Source: JANQPX01 sp965204405
Lineage (GTDB): Bacteria > Pseudomonadota > Alphaproteobacteria > Geminicoccales > Geminicoccaceae
Assembly: GCA_965204405.1 (NCBI GenBank)
Contig: CBDBEN010000002.1
Location: forward strand, 434,001 to 498,000
Direction: 5' to 3'
Length of the DNA: 64,000 nucleotides
Under the pieces are notes generated by a model. That model ran no database searches, was not told the origin of the DNA, and worked only from the letters and a program-made list of their open reading frames with translations. Below, in pieces: positions 1-6,387 of the stretch. The translations under genes were made by a program, and so were the position numbers. The stretch's first letter is position 1. Each line of letters opens with the position of its first letter.

Positions 1-258
1 ATGCGCATCACGCTTCCCTATCTGAAGCCTGCTCTGATCGGCGCCGCCGTCTTCTGCATGCTGCTCAGCTTCGACGACTTCGTCCGCTCCTTCTTCCTCG
101 GCGGCTACGAGCCGACCCTGCCTGTCCTGATCTTCGCCAAGCTCCGCTCCGGCATGTCGCCGGAAATCAACGCCATCTCCACCGTCGCCCTCGTGCTCAC
201 CGCCGTCGTCGGCCTCTGGGCGGAACGCTGGACCAGAAAAATGAAGGTCACGCCGTGA
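1..258 (+). CDS. ABC transporter permease, polyamine (PotC/PotI) type, 3' part only
   Basis: This is the last 85 residues of an inner-membrane permease; the true start lies left of the window, since PotC-type permeases are about 260-300 residues. The piece opens with ITLPYLKPALIGA, the end of the cytoplasmic EAA loop that docks on the ATPase. A hydrophobic segment (about residues 10-25) and a C-terminal membrane helix (about 60-75) follow. The phrase LSFDDFVRSFFLGG is typical of spermidine/putrescine permeases. The next gene, 17 bp downstream on the same strand, encodes the matching ATPase, so they form one operon. The exact substrate cannot be told from this fragment. Confidence 0.85.
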   Translation: MRITLPYLKPALIGAAVFCMLLSFDDFVRSFFLGGYEPTLPVLIFAKLRSGMSPEINAISTVALVLTAVVGLWAERWTRKMKVTP

Positions 259-274
259 CCTGGGGTTTTTAAGT

Positions 275-1357
275 ATGAGCTTGGAATCCGATATTGTCGT
301 CCACCTGGATCGCATCACCAAGCGCTTCGGCGACGTGGTGGCGGTCGACGATCTCGACATGCAGATCATGGCCGGCGAGTTCGTGACCTTTCTCGGACCG
401 AGCGGCTGCGGCAAGTCGACGACGCTGCGCATCATCGGCGGCTTCGAACGGCCGGACGCCGGGCGCGTAATCGTCGGCAGCGACGATGTCACCGCGCGTC
501 CGCCGAACAAGCGTGACGTCAACATGGTGTTCCAGGACTACGCTCTGTTCCCGCATATGTCGGTTGCCGGCAACATGGCCTTCGGCCTGGAGCTCAAAGG
601 CAAGAGCCGCACCGACATCAATCGCCGCCTCAACGAATTGCTGACCTTGCTGGAACTGGAAGCCCTTCGCGACCGCATGCCCGATCAGCTTTCCGGCGGG
701 CAGCGTCAGCGCGTCGCCCTTGCCCGGGCCCTTGCCCCCGATCCCCGCCTGCTGCTGCTCGACGAACCGCTCGCCGCCCTCGATGCTAAGCTCCGCGCCC
801 AGGTTCAGCTCGAGCTAAAGGAGATTCAGAGGCGCACCGGCAAGACCTTCTTCTTCGTCACCCACGACCAGGACGAAGCCCTCACCATGTCGGACAGGAT
901 CGTGGTGATGAACGAGGGGCGGGTCGAGCAGAGCGGCACGCCGGAAGAGCTCTACCATCATCCCGCGAGCCGCTTCGTCGCGACGTTCATCGGCGAGACC
1001 AATCTCTTCTCCGGCACGGTCAGGAGCGTCGACGGACAGCATGGCGCAATCGACTGGCAAGGCGTCACCCTGATCGCCGTCATCGGCCATCAGCGCCCGG
1101 CACCCGGCCAAACCGTGACCGCCGCGCTTCGCCCCGAACGCATCAACCTGCACGCCGAACAGCCTGAAGGCGGCAACAGCCTCCAGGGACGCATGATTAA
1201 GCAGGTCTTCAAAGGCAGCCGCACCCTGCTCGAGATCGCAATCGGCGAGAGCGCAACAGTCAGCGCCTTCTCCGATGGTCAAACCCTCGATCACATCGAC
1301 CCGGACCGGTTCTGGATCAGCTGGGAACAGGAGAGCCTGACACTGCTCCGGGACTAG
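275..1357 (+). CDS. ABC transporter ATP-binding protein, PotA-like
   Basis: A 360-residue ATPase that powers import of polyamines or a similar substrate. It has Walker A (GPSGCGKST, about 44-52), the signature LSGGQRQRVALARAL, Walker B (LLLLDEPLAALD) and a switch histidine (FVTHDQDEAL). A C-terminal TOBE-like domain from about residue 240 is typical of the PotA/MalK family. Length is normal. It follows the permease fragment directly. The stop codon at 1355-1357 marks the last clearly chromosomal base before a decayed phage-like remnant. Family assignment is firm; substrate specificity is inferred from the permease. Confidence 0.9.
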   Translation: MSLESDIVVHLDRITKRFGDVVAVDDLDMQIMAGEFVTFLGPSGCGKSTTLRIIGGFERPDAGRVIVGSDDVTARPPNKRDVNMVFQDYALFPHMSVAGNMAFGLELKGKSRTDINRRLNELLTLLELEALRDRMPDQLSGGQRQRVALARALAPDPRLLLLDEPLAALDAKLRAQVQLELKEIQRRTGKTFFFVTHDQDEALTMSDRIVVMNEGRVEQSGTPEELYHHPASRFVATFIGETNLFSGTVRSVDGQHGAIDWQGVTLIAVIGHQRPAPGQTVTAALRPERINLHAEQPEGGNSLQGRMIKQVFKGSRTLLEIAIGESATVSAFSDGQTLDHIDPDRFWISWEQESLTLLRD

Positions 1358-1364
1358 TGGTGCG

Positions 1365-1659
1365 AACAAGGGCCACATCGCCACCGAGGACGGCCAGCCG
1401 CTGCCCAGGGCGAGGGGGTGAGCATGGACTACGTCACCGAGAAGGCCGCCGAGCTCTTGCTGGAGCGCCTTCACGAGAACACGATGCCGCCTTCGCGGCG
1501 CTGCTCAATCTCCCCGACCTGCCGCCCACCCCTGAGCAGGTGATCGCCATGGCCGAGATCTCCGACTGCCCGCCGACGCCGCTCCTCATCCTGACGGGCA
1601 GCCACTGCGTCGATGCGATGAGAACGGGGGCGTTTTGGGAACCCAGCATGTTGGAGTGA
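1365..1659 (+). pseudogene. frameshifted relic of two small element genes
   Basis: Bases 1365-1421 encode NKGHIATEDGQPLPRARG and a stop, matching the C-terminus of the 74-residue protein at 12876-13100 (NKGHIATEDGLPLPRQRG). An ATG at 1424 then opens a relative of the 160-residue protein at 13106-13588, but the frame slips between about 1470 and 1485. After the slip the frame reads AALLNLPDLPPTPEQVIAMA, matching AALTQLPAEAQPPTPGQCIAVA of the intact copy. The relic ends about 90 residues short of the intact protein's length. The same gene order in both places shows common descent of the two elements. Confidence 0.75.
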
Positions 1660-1694
1660 TGTTCTGAAATAACAGGCGAAAAACAGGTTGTGGG

Positions 1695-1844
1695 TTATCC
1701 GTCCTGCTTGTTCTCTTGCTCCTCATCATCATTATCGCCGCCAGATCCATCATCACTGTGATCGGGATCAGGTTCGGGGTCATTATCGTCTTTCTCCCAA
1801 GCCTTCCTAAAACGATCGAGAATTTCCTTCATGATCTTCGGCAT
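1695..1844 (-). CDS. acidic 49-residue hypothetical protein
   Basis: A short ORF opening MPKIMKEILDRFRKAWEKDD, followed by an acidic low-complexity tail rich in D, E, P, S and N and ending EENKQDG-like. The basic amphipathic N-terminus (about residues 3-18) could form a helix. A purine-rich ribosome site (AGGGGG) lies about 3-8 bases before the ATG, which supports translation. It sits inside the phage-like remnant, opposite to the relic genes. The highly acidic composition recalls small DNA-mimic or regulatory proteins, but I recognise no family and assign no function. Confidence 0.45.
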   Translation of the reverse strand: MPKIMKEILDRFRKAWEKDDNDPEPDPDHSDDGSGGDNDDEEQENKQDG

Positions 1845-2009
1845 GCAACCCCCTGGGCAAATTGGCAAAACCAGAAAGTTACGCTCGAAACGCTTATAAA
1901 TAGTTAGCGACTCTGGGTGATTGGTCCCTTGGAAAAACGGGACTTATTGCCCAAATAGGAACATTGACCTATCTTCATATTCGCGAGCAACAAAGATTGA
2001 GCGCCGCGA

Positions 2010-2693
2010 ATGCCAGTAGGCAAACCCCCGATTTTCAAGACCCCTGAAGCGATGATGGAGAAGTGCGAGGAGTACTTCGCGCTTTGCCATGCCGAGGGGA
2101 GGGCGCCCAACAAGTTCGGCCTTTGCCTGCACCTCGGGTTCAGAAACTGGTCCAGTCTCGCTTACTACGCCAAGCATGATAACGAGCGGTATCGAGAGGT
2201 TGTTGCCTGGGTCGATCTCATGCTCAGCGACTACCTGGCGAGCAAACTGTGTGAGGGGAAGATCAACCCCACCGGCATGATCTTCGTGTCCAAGGTTTGC
2301 TTCCCCGATAAGCCTGTGAGTGATCGCATCGTCTGGAAGGACAAGGAGGTCGATGAAAAGTCCGATCGGGTGATCGTGGTCGACCGAACCTCTGCTCGCA
2401 TTCGGTCTTCAGTCGGCAGCCACAAAGCTGCCTTGCCCTCGCGCAAGTGCTGCCGCTGCTCACGCTCGACACCAACCTCGAACTCTCTCTTCTCACGCTC
2501 GACGCGCTGGAAGATGTCTTCGGCACGCGACGGCGATACAGCCACGGCCAGTGCTGCGATGATAGTTAGATGCTTGATCATCACGCGACCATGCGCGGTT
2601 ATGGTTAATTCATCGTTAAGTGAGGATTTTCGGTGTCATGGCCACTATGTGCTGCCTACACGTTCCAGCGGAAAAGGTGAATTTCCTAACTAA
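2010..2693 (+). CDS. terminase small subunit-like (gp3 family) ORF with a foreign C-terminus
   Basis: Residues 1 to about 125 look like phage DNA-packaging small terminase proteins of the gp3 type: PIFKTPEAMMEKCEEYFA at the start, then a helix-rich section with LGFRNWSSLAYY and KLCEGKINPTGMIFVSK, then RIVWKDKEVDE where the family has its conserved WKDK. This subunit binds the packaging site and recruits the large subunit. After about residue 127 the composition changes to arginine, serine and cysteine rich, unlike the family, and this part lies antisense to another plausible ORF. I infer that the original 3' end has been replaced or lost. No large terminase follows, so it is probably not functional. 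Confidence 0.5.
   Translation: MPVGKPPIFKTPEAMMEKCEEYFALCHAEGRAPNKFGLCLHLGFRNWSSLAYYAKHDNERYREVVAWVDLMLSDYLASKLCEGKINPTGMIFVSKVCFPDKPVSDRIVWKDKEVDEKSDRVIVVDRTSARIRSSVGSHKAALPSRKCCRCSRSTPTSNSLFSRSTRWKMSSARDGDTATASAAMIVRCLIITRPCAVMVNSSLSEDFRCHGHYVLPTRSSGKGEFPN
2231..2581 (-). CDS. possible small exported protein, antisense to the terminase-like ORF
   Basis: The first 22 residues (MIKHLTIIAALAVAVSPSRA) form a good Sec signal peptide with cleavage expected after SRA. A charged, probably coiled-coil section (EDIFQRVEREKREFEVGVER) follows. The last 50 or so residues run antisense to the conserved part of the terminase-like gene and look meaningless, so the true protein probably ended near base 2390 before a rearrangement. 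Small exported coiled-coil proteins occur among phage spanins, but that is only a suggestion. No clear ribosome site is seen. Confidence 0.25.
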   Translation of the reverse strand: MIKHLTIIAALAVAVSPSRAEDIFQRVEREKREFEVGVEREQRQHLREGKAALWLPTEDRMRAEVRSTTITRSDFSSTSLSFQTMRSLTGLSGKQTLDTKIMPVGLIFPSHSLLAR

Positions 2694-3427
2694 GCGGCGT
2701 CTTCTTCGTCAGCCTTTTTATCTGGCGCAGGCAACCTCTCAGGAGGTGGCGGCAGCTGTCCAGCATTTTCAGGGGCGGGGAGGGATTTATATGACTTCGT
2801 CAGCTTTCCGACAAGTTTCTCGAACCACTCCAGGCTCTTCAGGCCCCATTCAACATTGTCTCTGGCTTCAACTTTGAATGCGAAATAAGCATCCCCTAGC
2901 TTTTCGTTCCAGGATCTGCCTTGGTCAACGGCTGAAATAAAGTCATTCAGTTTCTTGAGTAGTTCTTCTCGCTTGCTTTGGGTAATATCTGCTTCGGTCA
3001 AGCACTGTTTTATTTGCTCAGCGTAGTGACGAATCTCAGACTTGAGAGCTTCATCGACAACAAGTCGACTTAGCAAGTTCTTTTTGCGTTGAATTGCGGA
3101 TAAAATGTTTTCTTCCAATTTCTTTTCTTTATTTTCAAGGAATCCGCGTGCTATTTTTCCAGGCACGCCATTCAGAATATTTTTCAACGTGTTAGGATCG
3201 CAATCAATTAAATTGTTTTCATTTACAATGTGTATATCGTGAGGTTTAGTAAAACTTCTTATATAAAATAAATAGGATAGGTCCAATTCAATTCTTGTAT
3301 ATCTTGAACTTTCTGAAAATTCGCCCAATTCATCTTTCACCCATGAATCAAACAATGGAAGCGCCTCCCATGGGTCATCGGGTAATGTGGCGATGAAATC
3401 CTCTATTCCTTCAAGCTCGATCAACAT
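2690..3427 (-). CDS. hypothetical protein, AT-richer than its surroundings
   Basis: A 245-residue soluble protein with no signal peptide or membrane segment. The N-terminal half is mixed. The section from about residue 95 to 195 is lysine and glutamate rich and probably helical (FLENKEKKLEENILSAIQRK), and the tail is proline rich and acidic (PPPPERLPAPDKKADEEDAA). An AGGA ribosome site lies about 8 bases before the ATG. The gene is markedly lower in GC than the flanking chromosome, which points to horizontal transfer. I recognise no family. It may be cargo of the decayed element. Confidence 0.6.
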   Translation of the reverse strand: MLIELEGIEDFIATLPDDPWEALPLFDSWVKDELGEFSESSRYTRIELDLSYLFYIRSFTKPHDIHIVNENNLIDCDPNTLKNILNGVPGKIARGFLENKEKKLEENILSAIQRKKNLLSRLVVDEALKSEIRHYAEQIKQCLTEADITQSKREELLKKLNDFISAVDQGRSWNEKLGDAYFAFKVEARDNVEWGLKSLEWFEKLVGKLTKSYKSLPAPENAGQLPPPPERLPAPDKKADEEDAA

Positions 3428-3529
3428 ATGTGTGTTCCTATTTTGCCAAATTAAACGCCTTTTAGTAGAACAATTTCTCTATTCTCTCAAGATCTGGCCA
3501 GCCTAAATCTACCGTCCGCCTTTCTCATA

Positions 3530-3787
3530 TCAGGCATCCCGGTCAATTTGCCAGATATCCCAATTTGCCGCCCCGCTCCCGCCGCAGTCCCGACACCGAA
3601 CCCGACGCATCACATCAACGACCCGATCGGTCATCGAGCAGCGCCGCCATAGCGTTTGCGGGTAGAGCTTGCCCGTATGGCCGCAGAGTCGGCAGGTCGC
3701 CTGGATATAGTGCCATGACCGAAGATCGGTGACGCGCGCCCCATGACGGCGCTTGGGAAAGACGATGATGTTCCCTTTTCGTTCCAT
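3530..3787 (-). CDS. small putative zinc-ribbon protein
   Basis: An 85-residue basic protein with two cysteine pairs, CRLC at about 33-36 and CRDC at about 68-71, spaced like the knuckles of a zinc ribbon, plus one further cysteine between them. The opening MERKGNIIVFPKRRHGAR is typical of small phage-borne DNA-binding or regulatory proteins. It lies in the same orientation as the HNH gene upstream of it. The function is unknown; metal binding is inferred from the cysteine pattern only. Confidence 0.5.
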   Translation of the reverse strand: MERKGNIIVFPKRRHGARVTDLRSWHYIQATCRLCGHTGKLYPQTLWRRCSMTDRVVDVMRRVRCRDCGGSGAANWDIWQIDRDA

Positions 3788-3852
3788 TCGCCGATGCTAA
3801 GCACCGAAGATTGGAATCGTCTATCACCTTTTTTGCATAGGTGGGGTGATGG

Positions 3853-4299
3853 CTATGGCCATTTGTGGATCATCTTCCGATTCCTCTCTACCAAACGTTT
3901 GAACCGATCCGGCCGCCAGTCGATGCAATCCGTGTTGCTCTTGGTTTGGTTACATCCGCCCACCGTTCGTGATCCACAAAGGATTTGAAGGTTCGGCCAG
4001 GCCAACGATAGGTGAGGGTAGAGCGATTTTGGCTTGATATGGTCGACCTGGAACGGCCCTTCTTGGCACCCGCGGGCGTGGCAGTAATAGGCGTTGTTCT
4101 GCTTGGCGAACTTCACGAAGTCATACCGCAGCCGGCGCCACTTCCGCTCCCACTCCGGCGACTTGAAAGCGTGGTGAGTGGTGACGCGCGTCTCGTTCCG
4201 CCACAGGCGTCTGACGAGCTTGAACAGCTTCCAGAGCAGGATGAACGGCCCCAGGACGATTGCGGCGTAGGCCTCGAAGTCTCGCTGGTAGCTGGCCAT
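3853..4299 (-). CDS. HNH endonuclease with a hydrophobic N-terminus
   Basis: A 148-residue protein. Residues from about 85 onward carry an HNH fold: cysteines in YYCHARGCQEGPF, the catalytic core QVDHIKPKSLYPHLSLAWPN, and then NLQILCGS and CNQTKSNTD. Such nucleases bind a divalent metal and nick or cut DNA; many accompany phage terminases. A hydrophobic stretch near residues 12-28 (AAIVLGPFILLWKLFKLV) could anchor it to the membrane, which is unusual for the family. It starts in a TGATG overlap with the preceding 73-residue gene, so the two are translationally coupled. It may belong to packaging or to a defence role; neither is proven. Confidence 0.75.
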   Translation of the reverse strand: MASYQRDFEAYAAIVLGPFILLWKLFKLVRRLWRNETRVTTHHAFKSPEWERKWRRLRYDFVKFAKQNNAYYCHARGCQEGPFQVDHIKPKSLYPHLSLAWPNLQILCGSRTVGGCNQTKSNTDCIDWRPDRFKRLVERNRKMIHKWP

Positions 4300-4520
4300 C
4301 AGTCGGTTTGATAGGTCGACAGAAAGGAGCGGTGCATTTCCGCAGCCACGACAAATTCAATGTTCTCTCTGAGATAGAATTCACCGTTGGTGTAGTCGGT
4401 CAGCGAATAGCCATTGCCATCGACTGCCCAGGCAGGATTGCCTTGATTTTGAGTCCAAGGCCCAGGGGTAGCCACAGACTCGCGCTCTTTGACCGGATCC
4501 AGATCGAGTTGATTATCCAT
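4299..4520 (-). CDS. hypothetical 73-residue protein coupled to the HNH gene
   Basis: A small acidic protein without membrane segments. The phrase ESVATPGPWTQNQGNPAW resembles short phage or plasmid proteins of unknown role. Its stop codon overlaps the HNH start as TGATG, which implies translational coupling and supports both genes being real. The upstream stretch 4521-4672 is AT-richer, with a short inverted repeat TGGGCA / TGCCCA (about 4590-4631), and probably holds the promoter for this leftward group. Confidence 0.5.
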   Translation of the reverse strand: MDNQLDLDPVKERESVATPGPWTQNQGNPAWAVDGNGYSLTDYTNGEFYLRENIEFVVAAEMHRSFLSTYQTD

Positions 4521-4672
4521 GGCGACATTCTATCAAAAGTAGATAGAAATGCGCCAGTTTTGCACACATCAAGGTGAGCAAACACGAAAATGGGCAATAG
4601 TTCTCTCCACCAAGGGTAGAAAACTGCCCATCTCGGGTTATGGGTAAGGTGTTGAGAAACCTGGGAGAAATA

Positions 4673-4717
4673 TGGAGCGGGCGATGAGATTCGAACTCAC
4701 GACCCCAACCTTGGCAA
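4673..4717. repeat. left attachment repeat: 3' fragment of tRNA-Gly
   Basis: A 45-bp perfect copy of 16274-16318. It begins with the complement of the encoded CCA end of tRNA-Gly and stops inside the anticodon loop; bases differ on both sides. Only the 3' half of the tRNA is present, so this is a displaced attachment site rather than a second gene. It lies 121 bp before the integrase start, as expected of attL. Confidence 0.93.
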
Positions 4718-4825
4718 CGCTCACCTGTACGCTTTAGAGAGCTTTCCGCGGCTATAACATATTGATCTCATAGGCAGTCTGACCCCTCGCAGTTATATAG
4801 GAATATAGTCATATCAATTACGCGA

Positions 4826-4854
4826 GGAGTTACCCGGCATGAGCGGAGTTACTC
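4826..4854 (+). promoter_or_regulatory. candidate integrase arm-type sites, left end
   Basis: Two direct copies, GGAGTTACC (4826-4834) and GGAGTTACTC (4845-4854), flank the integrase ATG at 4839. The first includes the integrase ribosome site (GAGGAG). The same words occur near the right attachment site at 16195-16224. Shared motifs next to both att sites are what arm-type binding sites look like, and their position suggests the integrase can shut off its own translation or transcription. Confidence 0.5.
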
Positions 4855-5912
4855 GGAGCAGGATCGAGAGCCTGAAACCCGGCCTGCACTGGTTTAGCGA
4901 CGGCCTGGGCATGCGGGTCGGTAAGAGCGGCAGCCCAAGGAGCTGGGTTCACCAGAAGTCCGGCGGCAAGCGCACCACCCTTGGGCGATGGCCGGCGATG
5001 GACATTCGGCAGGCTCGGCTTGAGTGCGCGCAGCGCAACATGAACAACATGGTCGAGGAGCAGCAGGTGACGCTTCGCGAGGCCATGGAGCAGTGGGAGC
5101 GTCGCCTTCGGCTTCGCGATGGCTCGGAGAATACCATCGCCACGCGATGGGGATGGCTCAACAAGCATGTGCCCGACCACATGGATCTGCCGCTCTCAAT
5201 GCTCTGCAACCACAAGACGCTGCTGGCGCTGCACCTCGACCTGGGCGAGACCAGCCCGGTCGTGGCAAACAATGTCGTCAGATCCCTTCGGGCGATCTGG
5301 AACGTCGTTTCGGAAGACCCATGGCCCGGAAGGAAGGTTCAATTTTTCCGGGACAAGCGGCGCGAGACCATCGTGGAGGACTTTGCTGGGTGGGAGCGCA
5401 GCCGACAAAGCTTCGCCAACCCACACATCCGAGCGTTGTGGCTCTTCGTCCTCCTCACCGGCCTCCGCCGAAACGACGCGCAGACCGCGCGGTACGACAA
5501 CCTCAAAGACGGCTGGCTGCATCTCCCCAGCCCAAAGGGGGGCGAGCGAAGGGCGTTCGATCTGCCGCTGTCGACGCGCGCGGTGGCGTTGATCGAGAGC
5601 CTGCCCCGCCTCGGTCCCTTTATCTTCCCTGGGCGCGATCCGAGGAAGCCGATAACGCATCCGATGCCGAACCTCATGCCGACGTCGCTGCACGATCTCC
5701 GCAGAACCTACGCGACCCAGGCCGAGCTTATCGGATGTCCGCGCGGCGTCCTTGCCAGATTGCTCAACCATCGGCCCGACAGATCAATAACGGCGCAGTA
5801 TGTGATCGCCACCGACAACGCCTGCCGGGAGTGGGCTCAGAAGACTGCGGATCGCATCATGGTGTTGGTGAACGGCGAAACAACGGGTCGATCTCGGCCA
5901 GACAAGCTATAG
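4839..5912 (+). CDS. tyrosine recombinase / integrase
   Basis: A 357-residue site-specific recombinase that would insert and excise the element at tRNA-Gly. The N-terminus (about 1-75) resembles the arm-binding domain of P4-type integrases (GLGMRVGKSGSPRSWV). A core-binding domain spans about 78-170, and the catalytic domain follows. The full catalytic set is visible: R210 (TGLRRND), K233, H285 and R288 (HDLRRTYAT), H311 (LLNHRPD) and nucleophile Y321. The start is fixed by GAGGAG nine bases before the ATG. The gene lies beside attL and reads into the element, the usual arrangement. It appears functional. Confidence 0.93.
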   Translation: MSGVTRSRIESLKPGLHWFSDGLGMRVGKSGSPRSWVHQKSGGKRTTLGRWPAMDIRQARLECAQRNMNNMVEEQQVTLREAMEQWERRLRLRDGSENTIATRWGWLNKHVPDHMDLPLSMLCNHKTLLALHLDLGETSPVVANNVVRSLRAIWNVVSEDPWPGRKVQFFRDKRRETIVEDFAGWERSRQSFANPHIRALWLFVLLTGLRRNDAQTARYDNLKDGWLHLPSPKGGERRAFDLPLSTRAVALIESLPRLGPFIFPGRDPRKPITHPMPNLMPTSLHDLRRTYATQAELIGCPRGVLARLLNHRPDRSITAQYVIATDNACREWAQKTADRIMVLVNGETTGRSRPDKL

Positions 5913-6111
5913 TAACGACCATCTAGACGCGATGGTGGTCCTGTTAGAGCAGCTGCTCAGTGAGACCCATGCCAGGCAGGACCGGCAACACCCTTGCAGT
6001 AGGGGCAGGCGAAGACTCCCCGTGAGTCGGGACTGAGCCCCGAGGGCGCATCGGTGCCTCTCGTCATCAACTTTGATCCGCTGACAGCGGGTCTGATGAC
6101 CGGAGATTGCC

Positions 6112-6387
6112 ATGAGCAGCATGGAAGCGCTTGTTCGCGAAGTCGTCCGAGACGAGCTTCACAAGATCCTCCCAACCATTCGTGTGAACGAACACGATCC
6201 TGACCAGATGCTGACCACCGTGCAGGTGGCGGCGCTCACCGGGCTGAGCATCTCGTTTTTCGAGTGCGGTCGAAGCCAGGGATACGATCTGCCGGCTCAT
6301 CACAAGATCGGACGACGGGTCGTTTACCGTCGCGCTGACGTTCAGGCCTGGATGCAGAAGCGCCGGGAGGTCGTGGGCGATGAGTGA
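6112..6387 (+). CDS. AlpA/excisionase-like helix-turn-helix protein
   Basis: A 91-residue DNA-binding protein. Residues 33-85 form a MerR/AlpA-type HTH (MLTTVQVAALTGLSISFFE, then KIGRRVVYRRADVQAWM). This family includes satellite AlpA activators and recombination directionality factors. A GGAG ribosome site lies 7 bases before the chosen ATG. Its end overlaps the start of the primase gene by 8 bp, so the two are co-expressed. By position and family it probably controls early element genes or excision. The 199-bp gap before it carries several short GC-rich inverted repeats and probably its promoter. Confidence 0.8.
   Translation: MSSMEALVREVVRDELHKILPTIRVNEHDPDQMLTTVQVAALTGLSISFFECGRSQGYDLPAHHKIGRRVVYRRADVQAWMQKRREVVGDE

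Larger units (their letters stand above)
1358..4672. mobile_element. decayed phage/satellite remnant beside the tRNA-Gly element
   Basis: This stretch separates the ABC operon from the left repeat of the intact element. It begins directly after the ATPase stop codon with a frameshifted copy of genes found at 13044-13330 in the intact element: 44 of 45 bases match at the best part (1365-1409 against 13044-13088). It also holds a terminase-small-like ORF, an HNH nuclease and several small ORFs, with lower GC in 2690-3530. No integrase is present. I infer a relic of a related element left in tandem at the same tRNA. An outer left attachment repeat is not visible, so the boundary at 1358 is inferred. 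Confidence 0.55.

Noticed and set aside
1716..1907. 63-residue hydrophobic plus-strand frame
   Set aside because: It is opposite the acidic 49-residue minus-strand ORF, which has a ribosome site; the plus-strand peptide is an isoleucine-rich artefact of the acidic codons.
4673..4717. a second tRNA-Gly gene
   Set aside because: Only the 3' half is present; there is no D arm or 5' acceptor strand. It is the displaced attachment repeat.
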